A stretch of 64,000 nucleotides of DNA from Candidatus Hydrogenedentota bacterium (GTDB lineage: Bacteria; Hydrogenedentota; Hydrogenedentia; Hydrogenedentales; JAGMZX01), in assembly GCA_029556545.1 (NCBI GenBank), contig JAKQEQ010000085.1, positions 1 to 64,000 on the forward strand, given 5' to 3'. Both the position numbers and the translations under genes were made by a program. Below are positions 59,004 to 64,000 of the stretch, piece after piece. The notes under the pieces were generated by a model. It worked only from the letters and a program-made list of their open reading frames with translations. It was not told the DNA's origin and did no database searches. Each line of letters opens with the position of its first letter. Position 1 is the stretch's first letter.

Positions 59004-59540
59004 TCAATCTCCTTTCCAGTGGAAGTCGTCCGGCACGTTCATGAGCACGCCCGCGCCGAACATGCGGTCGAGGGCCTTCCAGAAGTTGCGAATCCAGATT
59101 TCCGAGGCCTTCCGATTGCCCAGTTCGAGTTCGTCCAGGAGAAACTTGCCCCACGCGGCCTGCTTCCACGCCACGAAGTGCAGCACGGCTCTTTCACCCG
59201 CCGCGCCGGGCTGGGGCGTCGCCTTGCCGAGCGGCGCATGGATCGCGCGCAGGAGCGCGTTTACACCCGGCCCCGCGCAGATCGTGTGGCCGTAGATATT
59301 GACGTTCTCTTTTCGGTCGAATAGGCACGTAATCGCGATGACCGAGCCTTCCTCGAGGTTCGTAACATCGGTCGGGAACACCACGCGCACGTGGTCGTCC
59401 TCGAGTTCCTTGTACAGCCGCGGATCGGGCAACGTACGGTAGCCGCCGCGCGCGGCGTAGGCCTCTTCGGCCTGAAAACACGCGCTTTCGCGCACCGCCT
59501 CGATCACTTCTTCCTTCGTTAAGGTTCTCGTTTGTTTCAT
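59004..59540 (-). CDS. unknown soluble protein paired with the lipoprotein gene
   Basis: 178 residues from the ATG at 59540 (MKQTRTLTKEEV), which has AAAGGA about ten bases upstream; the ATG at 59549 would place the SD too close. The sequence is a compact mixed alpha/beta type with no motif I know. It ends three bases before the lipoprotein start. Confidence 0.65.
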   Translation of the reverse strand: MKQTRTLTKEEVIEAVRESACFQAEEAYAARGGYRTLPDPRLYKELEDDHVRVVFPTDVTNLEEGSVIAITCLFDRKENVNIYGHTICAGPGVNALLRAIHAPLGKATPQPGAAGERAVLHFVAWKQAAWGKFLLDELELGNRKASEIWIRNFWKALDRMFGAGVLMNVPDDFHWKGD

Positions 59541-59591
59541 GCGTTCCATGTCCTTTCTTTACTCGTATTCTCGAATGCTTTTCGCTCTCGG

Positions 59592-60392
59592 CTAGGCCGC
59601 GGGGCGAAGATATTCCTTTCGAATGATCTCGACAGACGCGCGCAGTTCGTCGTTGAATGCGAGACTGTCGGTATTCACGTACATGCCGACGAAGCGGTCC
59701 GCCAGATCGCGCGAAAGGCCGCGCGCGAATTGCAGGCTGTACGCGACCGCCGCGTCGCGTTGCGCGAGCGCAATCTCGACGGATCGGCGGTAGGCGTCGG
59801 CGACCGCCGCGCGCAAGTCCGGCGGGAGATCGCCGCGCACGCAATTCACGCCCAACGGCAGCGGCAGCCCGCCGTGCCGCTCGGCGAACAGTTCCCCGAG
59901 GTCGGCGAGGAGCACGAGCCCCGCCGCCGCATAAGTCAACTGGCCCTCGTGGATGAGGACGCCCGCGTCGACGTCGCCCGCCGCCACCGCGTCCATGATG
60001 GTCGTAAAATCCATGTGGACTTCGTTGAACGGCGGCAACAGGCCACCCGCGACAAGTGTCGCCGTGGTGCTCGGTCCGGGCAGGGCGACGCGCTTACCGG
60101 CCAGCGCATCGAGCGGTACGGCATCGCGCGCCACAAGGCGCGGGCCGTAGCGCCGCCCGACGCTTGTGCCCACCTCGAGCAGGGAATAGCGGCTTTCGAG
60201 GTGGAGAAATGCATGAAGCGACAGGGCCGTCACCTCGAGCGGGTCGTCGCCCGCCGCCCGCTCATTGAGTGATTGAATATCCGCGAGCACGTGCTCGATG
60301 GCGCAGCCCGGCACGGCGACCTGGCCGGATGCGAAGCCGTAGAACATAAAGGCGTCGTCAGGGTCCGGGCTGTGTCCGATTCGGAGTCGCAT
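59592..60392 (-). CDS. mqnD: 1,4-dihydroxy-6-naphthoate synthase MqnD
   Basis: 266 residues from the ATG at 60392 (MRLRIGHSPDPDDAFMFYG, the typical MqnD start). The open frame continues to 60461, but that part reads through repeat copy E. SLHAFLHL, TSVGRRYGPRLV and IHEGQLTY are family landmarks. It converts cyclic de-hypoxanthine futalosine to 1,4-dihydroxy-6-naphthoate in the futalosine route to menaquinone. Fourth mqn gene of the cluster, separated from mqnC by 132 bases. Confidence 0.93.
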   Translation of the reverse strand: MRLRIGHSPDPDDAFMFYGFASGQVAVPGCAIEHVLADIQSLNERAAGDDPLEVTALSLHAFLHLESRYSLLEVGTSVGRRYGPRLVARDAVPLDALAGKRVALPGPSTTATLVAGGLLPPFNEVHMDFTTIMDAVAAGDVDAGVLIHEGQLTYAAAGLVLLADLGELFAERHGGLPLPLGVNCVRGDLPPDLRAAVADAYRRSVEIALAQRDAAVAYSLQFARGLSRDLADRFVGMYVNTDSLAFNDELRASVEIIRKEYLRPAA

Positions 60393-60432
60393 GGGGTTCC
60401 TCGCTGTTTGAGTAATAACGTTCAACTTCCAC

Positions 60433-60481
60433 GTGGCATGAGTATCTTGCTCATGGTCCACGGGCGGGACGCCCGCGCCAC
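60433..60481 (+). repeat. two-hairpin element, copy E, between mqnC and mqnD
   Basis: GTGGCATGAGTATCTTGCTC + ATG, then CACGGGCGGGACGCCCGCG + CCAC. It lies in the 132-base mqnC-mqnD gap of the minus-strand operon, so it may set relative expression. Confidence 0.88.
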
Positions 60482-60524
60482 GCGATAATGCTTCTCGGCA
60501 TTCCCGACAGGGCTCATGGCGGCT

Positions 60525-61664
60525 CTACGCTCGGGCAATGAGTACGGGCTCGGCCTCCGGCGCGCCGTCGTGGCCGCGCGCACGCAAGATCGGGCCGTCG
60601 AAAGGATTGTCGGCATCATCGAATCGGCGCAGGCGCTCGTATGTCGTCGTGCGCTGCACCGGCGTGAAGCCCGCGTCGCGGATGGCGGTCAACACCGCAT
60701 CGAGCGTGGTCGCCACGTTATGGTCGGCCTGCCGCAGCACGTTTTCCTCGAGCAGCAGCCCGCCGAAATCGTCGGCGCCTGCGTGGAGCGCCAATTGCCC
60801 CGCGCGCCACCCCTCGCCGAACCACGACGCCTGGATGTGCGGGAAGTTGTCGAGCACAAGCCGCGCGACGGCGATCACGCGCACGTAGAGGCTCGGCAGT
60901 TCCTCCTCCGCCACGAGGCGGCTCAACGGCGAACGGCCCGGCTTCAAACTCCACGGAATAAAGGCGTAGAAGCCGCCGGTCTCGTCCTGCAGCCGACGCA
61001 GACGCAGGAGATGGTCGATAATGTCCTCGGGCGACTCGCGATGTCCGTAGGTCATAGTGGCGCTGGTCTTCATGCCGATGCGGTGCGCCGCGCGCATGAT
61101 ATCGATCCAATCGTCGCTCGAAATCTTCTTCGGCGAGACCCCGCGCCGCACGTCGTCCACCAGAATTTCCGCGCCGCCGCCGGGCATGGTTCGCATGCCC
61201 GCGTCCCAGAACGCGCCCAACACCGCTTCCCGGGTCCTGCCGCAGGTCTCGGCGATGTGGGCGATCTCGGGCGGCGAGAATAGGTGCAGGTGGATATCAG
61301 GCGCGGCGGCGCGGATGGCGGCGATCAAGTCGAAGTAATAGTGAAAAGGCAACGCGGGATTGTGGCCGCCCTGAAGCAGTACGGTCGTCGCGCCGAGCGC
61401 GTGCGCGCGCGCCACCTTCGCCGCCACCTGTTCAGGCGTCAACGTATAGGCTTCCGGATGGCCGGGCTTGCGGTAGAAGCTGCAAAACGTGCATTCGGTC
61501 ACGCACACGTTTGTATAGTTCGGGTTCGTGTCGATGACGAAGGTAACGTCATCGCCGGGATGCCGCGCGCGGCGCACGGCGTCGGCCTGCTCCATCAAGG
61601 CCAGTTGCGGCGCATCGAGCAGCAAGTACAGGGCTTCGCGAAAACCTATGCGCTCTTGACCCAC
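60525..61664 (-). CDS. mqnC: cyclic dehypoxanthinyl futalosine synthase MqnC
   Basis: 379 residues. Radical SAM motif CVTECTFCSF (Cys-x3-Cys-x2-Cys, about 62-69), GGHNPALPF and MPGGGAEIL mark the MqnC/MqnE/CofH group. It cyclises dehypoxanthine futalosine. Its start overlaps the 3' end of mqnA by 19 bases. Confidence 0.94.
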   Translation of the reverse strand: MGQERIGFREALYLLLDAPQLALMEQADAVRRARHPGDDVTFVIDTNPNYTNVCVTECTFCSFYRKPGHPEAYTLTPEQVAAKVARAHALGATTVLLQGGHNPALPFHYYFDLIAAIRAAAPDIHLHLFSPPEIAHIAETCGRTREAVLGAFWDAGMRTMPGGGAEILVDDVRRGVSPKKISSDDWIDIMRAAHRIGMKTSATMTYGHRESPEDIIDHLLRLRRLQDETGGFYAFIPWSLKPGRSPLSRLVAEEELPSLYVRVIAVARLVLDNFPHIQASWFGEGWRAGQLALHAGADDFGGLLLEENVLRQADHNVATTLDAVLTAIRDAGFTPVQRTTTYERLRRFDDADNPFDGPILRARGHDGAPEAEPVLIARA

Positions 61665-62431
61665 AGGTCGTGCTCCCGCTCTTCCTGCAAGCGCAGGAAG
61701 GCGCTCAGTCCGTGAAGATCAGCCAGTGTCAGGCGCGCGTGAATGCTCGAGAAATAGCGGCGCGCCGCCGATTCAGCCTCCGCGGCGTCCACGCCGGGAA
61801 TGCCCGCCTCAGCGAGACAGCGCATGCCGTCGGGCGACTCCGCGAGGGCGGTGGTCTCCTCGAGCCACCGCCGCAACAAGTCGCGCTCATCTCCTGACAG
61901 GTCGCGTCGCACGATCCAACGCGCGAAGACGAAGGGGAGCCGCGACCTGTCGAACCACCACTGCCCCAAATCGCACTGGTGGGACCAGGTCAATTCTTCG
62001 CGCGAGGTGTCCAAGGCCTCATCGCCGATGAGCAGGCGCGCGGCCGCCTCTTCGGCATGGATGGTGGTTACAGGTTCACAGCCGAAGTCGCGCCGACAAA
62101 GCAGCGCGAAAAGCTCCCTCGAAGTCTGCGATTTAGGGGTCAAATATACGGGGCGGCCCGAGGTCACCGCGGATTCGAGCCGGGTCCTTGAAAAGACCCG
62201 CACGCTATACGCCGGGCCGTGCGCGGCGATGCCGTAGGGGCCGAACGGCTCGTAGCGGTCCTGCAACTCGCGGAGGCGCGCCACCGGCAACAACGCGGCG
62301 TCGCACATGCCTGTCACCGCGCGGCTGTACACCTCGCTCGGCGTGCAGGGCATCACGTCGGCGGGAAACGCCGGCGCAACCAGTGTGTAGGGCCGCGCGG
62401 AGAGATTATCGATACGCGCTATACGCAGCAT
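61646..62431 (-). CDS. mqnA: chorismate dehydratase MqnA
   Basis: 261 residues of the periplasmic-binding-protein-like MqnA/MqnD fold: RIDNLSARP at the start, DAALLPVA, YGIAAHGP and LTPKSQTS. It dehydrates chorismate to 3-enolpyruvylbenzoate, the first futalosine-pathway substrate. It lies 11 bases after mqnE and overlaps mqnC. Confidence 0.9.
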   Translation of the reverse strand: MLRIARIDNLSARPYTLVAPAFPADVMPCTPSEVYSRAVTGMCDAALLPVARLRELQDRYEPFGPYGIAAHGPAYSVRVFSRTRLESAVTSGRPVYLTPKSQTSRELFALLCRRDFGCEPVTTIHAEEAAARLLIGDEALDTSREELTWSHQCDLGQWWFDRSRLPFVFARWIVRRDLSGDERDLLRRWLEETTALAESPDGMRCLAEAGIPGVDAAEAESAARRYFSSIHARLTLADLHGLSAFLRLQEEREHDLWVKSA

Positions 62432-62442
62432 GGCGGGAATCC

Positions 62443-63513
62443 TTACGTCGCCGCGAGCGCCGGCGATGCATTCGCAACCGGGTCGAAGACTCCGTCGCGC
62501 TCGACCGGCGTCTGGCCGGCCTGGCGAATCATGCGGTCCATCAAACGCGCGGACATTGCGGCGGGCGCGGCGGTCCCCGCGTATTGCATGATCCGCTCGT
62601 GACCGAGCGTGCCGTCGAGATCGTCGGCGCCGAAGGTCAAAGCGGCCGCGGCGGTCTCGACGCCGAGGGTGGGCGTATAGGCTTTGACATGCGGCACGTT
62701 ATCGAGAACGAGCCGCGCCAGCGCGACGATGCGCAGGCAGCGCGGCGCGCCCGGCGGCCGCGGCGCGAGTCGGGTAGTACCAGGTAAATAAGCGAGTGGA
62801 ATAAAGCTCTGGAAGCCCGGCGCACGGTCTTCGAGTTCGCGAAGCCGCAGCAGGTGGTCCACAATCTCCTCATCCGTCTCGATATGGCCGAAGAGCAGTG
62901 TGGCGTTGCTCGGGAGCCCCAGGCAGTGCGCCTTTTCGTGTATCTCGATCCACTCGTCAGGCCCGATCTTGTCCGGGTAAAGCGCCCGATGCACGCGCGC
63001 GCTCAGCACCTCCGCCCCGCCGCCAGGCATCATGTCCACGCCCGCGTCGATCATCTCGCGCAGCACGGACTCGGCATCGGTCTGTTCCATGCGCGCGAAG
63101 TAGGCGACCTCGACGGCGGTGAACGCCTTGATGTGCAGGTCGGGCCGGGCCGCGCGGATGCGCCGCACCAGCGCTGTCGAGCGATCGAAGCCCCACTTGG
63201 GCCAGAGGCCGCCGACGATGTGCGCCTCGCGGATACTCGGGTCCGCGAGTCCGGCGAGGATTTCGTCGTCCGTCAGGGAATAGGCGTGGTCGTCGCCGCG
63301 TTTTGCGGCAAAATCGCAGAATGCGCATGCGTAGACGCACAGGTTCGTGGGATTAACGTGCCGGTTGCGCACATAAGTGACCCGGTCACCGCACAGGGCC
63401 CGCTTGCGGTCGAAGGCGCGGCGGCCCAGTTCGAGCAGAGGTGCGTTGCGCAGGGCGTCCAGCGAGGCGCCGCGATCGAGTCTATAAGCCGATGGCTCGG
63501 TCTCCGAAGACAT
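62443..63513 (-). CDS. mqnE: aminodeoxyfutalosine synthase MqnE
   Basis: 356 residues from the ATG at 63513, with GGAG eight bases upstream; the longer frame to 63930 lacks coding character. Radical SAM motif CVYACAFCDF, VGGLWPKWGFD and MPGGGAEVL. It joins 3-enolpyruvylbenzoate and SAM to make aminodeoxyfutalosine. First gene of mqnE-A-C-D. The futalosine hydrolase gene mqnB is not in the window. Confidence 0.94.
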   Translation of the reverse strand: MSSETEPSAYRLDRGASLDALRNAPLLELGRRAFDRKRALCGDRVTYVRNRHVNPTNLCVYACAFCDFAAKRGDDHAYSLTDDEILAGLADPSIREAHIVGGLWPKWGFDRSTALVRRIRAARPDLHIKAFTAVEVAYFARMEQTDAESVLREMIDAGVDMMPGGGAEVLSARVHRALYPDKIGPDEWIEIHEKAHCLGLPSNATLLFGHIETDEEIVDHLLRLRELEDRAPGFQSFIPLAYLPGTTRLAPRPPGAPRCLRIVALARLVLDNVPHVKAYTPTLGVETAAAALTFGADDLDGTLGHERIMQYAGTAAPAAMSARLMDRMIRQAGQTPVERDGVFDPVANASPALAAT

Positions 63514-63864
63514 ACTCGTATCTCCTGGCGTCGGCGTCGTTTCGCGTCGGCGCGTAGTCAAGCTTTCCAGGCATCCGGAAACGGCGCTCCCCCGTTCCGA
63601 CTCAGGCTTCTTCCGCCAAAACACGGTGGCCGAAACGGAAATTCCCCGTTTTTTGGCGCGGGCTGCATCACAAGCGGAAATAAGCGAATCGGACCGCCTA
63701 CGAATACAAAGGACGCGCGACGCACGTTTGTATTCAGCGCGCGGCGGATTTCGCTTTGGCGGCGCGACTGTGCTATATGCGCATAGAGACGCGGATTGCG
63801 CGGCGGCGGCACGGAACCATACCATGTGGCCCGCCGCGACAAGACGGAAGGGCGGACCTTCGCT
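63514..63864. promoter_or_regulatory. divergent control region between mqnE and the last gene
   Basis: 351 bases without a credible gene. It contains a perfect 9-bp inverted repeat, GAATACAAA (63702-63710) and TTTGTATTC (63727-63735), spaced by 16 bases. A looser CGCCAAAA/TTTTGGCG repeat spans about 63612-63656. These could be operator sites for one or both flanking genes; no promoter hexamers stand out. Confidence 0.4.
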
Positions 63865-64000
63865 GTGAACGATGCTATAACAGATGCACGTAACTATTTC
63901 ACCGTATTTCTGCAGAGCATTCTGGGGCAACTTCTGATCGAGGACCTGCGGGCGTTGAGCGTGTGCTTCGAGATCGCCGTGAGCGACGGCGGCGATCCCC
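63865..64000 (+). CDS. 5' end of an unknown protein (runs off the window)
   Basis: A GTG at 63865, preceded by GGAAGGGCGGA, opens a frame that stays open for 45 codons to the window edge. The product begins VNDAITDARNYFTVF and continues with an alternating hydrophobic pattern. I do not recognise the family. Partial. Confidence 0.5.
   Translation, partial: MNDAITDARNYFTVFLQSILGQLLIEDLRALSVCFEIAVSDGGDP

Overview
The window is high-GC bacterial chromosome, gene-dense on both strands, with no rRNA, tRNA, CRISPR array, transposase or phage structural gene that I can see. Envelope genes (MurB, a membrane-anchored parvulin, lipoprotein and Sec/Tat signals) point to a Gram-negative cell plan. The gene mix (futalosine menaquinone pathway, GH2 enzyme, UroD-like methyltransferase, Tat-exported sugar isomerase-like protein, DUF5011 surface proteins, several two-component systems) and a dispersed two-hairpin repeat that translates as peptides like GQDAHAT suggest a member of the Planctomycetes/Hydrogenedentes/PVC-like assemblage. 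That placement is inference; no marker gene fixes it.

Layout. 0.2-4.6 kb (minus): TrkH potassium transporter, MurB and a PpiD/SurA-type foldase. 4.8-10.9 kb: PLP D-cysteine desulfhydrase-like enzyme, glycerophosphodiesterase, DUF202 protein, a first penicillin acylase, and a Tat-exported TIM-barrel protein. 10.9-15.0 kb is an accessory island: a minus-strand run of a SANT/HTH-like DNA-binding protein, an AT-rich TcmP (three-Cys-motif partner), its three-Cys-motif (Gp37/Gp68, DUF5131) protein and an orphan TIGR02574 antitoxin-like gene, then palindromic repeats, then a VapBC module with a clear promoter and operator. 15.1-17.7 kb: RlmD/TrmA-type RNA methyltransferase, HAD hydrolase, hexapeptide acyltransferase.

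18.4-27.1 kb is the most unusual block: five tightly coupled plus-strand genes. They encode a B12-binding/radical-SAM-like protein whose three cluster cysteines are Ser/Pro/Thr, a FabF-like ketosynthase with a Cys-His-Gln triad, a full sensor kinase, a second kinase whose phospho-acceptor His is Gln, and an NtrC-type sigma-54 activator. Three catalytic-residue replacements in one translationally coupled operon suggest a repurposed lipid or polyketide-like sensing pathway.

27.2-38.2 kb: sugar kinase, secernin-type C69 peptidase, UroD-like methyltransferase with YhhN protein, two GT2 glycosyltransferases, two paralogous DUF5011 exported proteins and another sensor kinase. 38.3-48.5 kb: fragment of a Gfo/Idh/MocA oxidoreductase, GH2 glycosidase, SOUL protein, radical SAM/SPASM protein with a membrane protein, an unknown membrane-anchored protein and a second penicillin acylase. 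48.4-52.4 kb (minus): YfiH-type purine nucleoside hydrolase/phosphorylase, then a molybdate/tungstate-like ABC transporter whose binding protein is a tandem duplication. 52.6-57.9 kb: SOS mutagenesis cassette imuA-imuB-dnaE2 behind a near-consensus promoter that overlaps an E. coli-type LexA box. 58.0-63.5 kb (minus): mqnE-mqnA-mqnC-mqnD, then two unknown genes. A new plus-strand gene begins at 63865 and runs off the window.

Throughout, short palindromic elements sit between genes, inside operons and, in at least two cases, in frame inside coding sequences.
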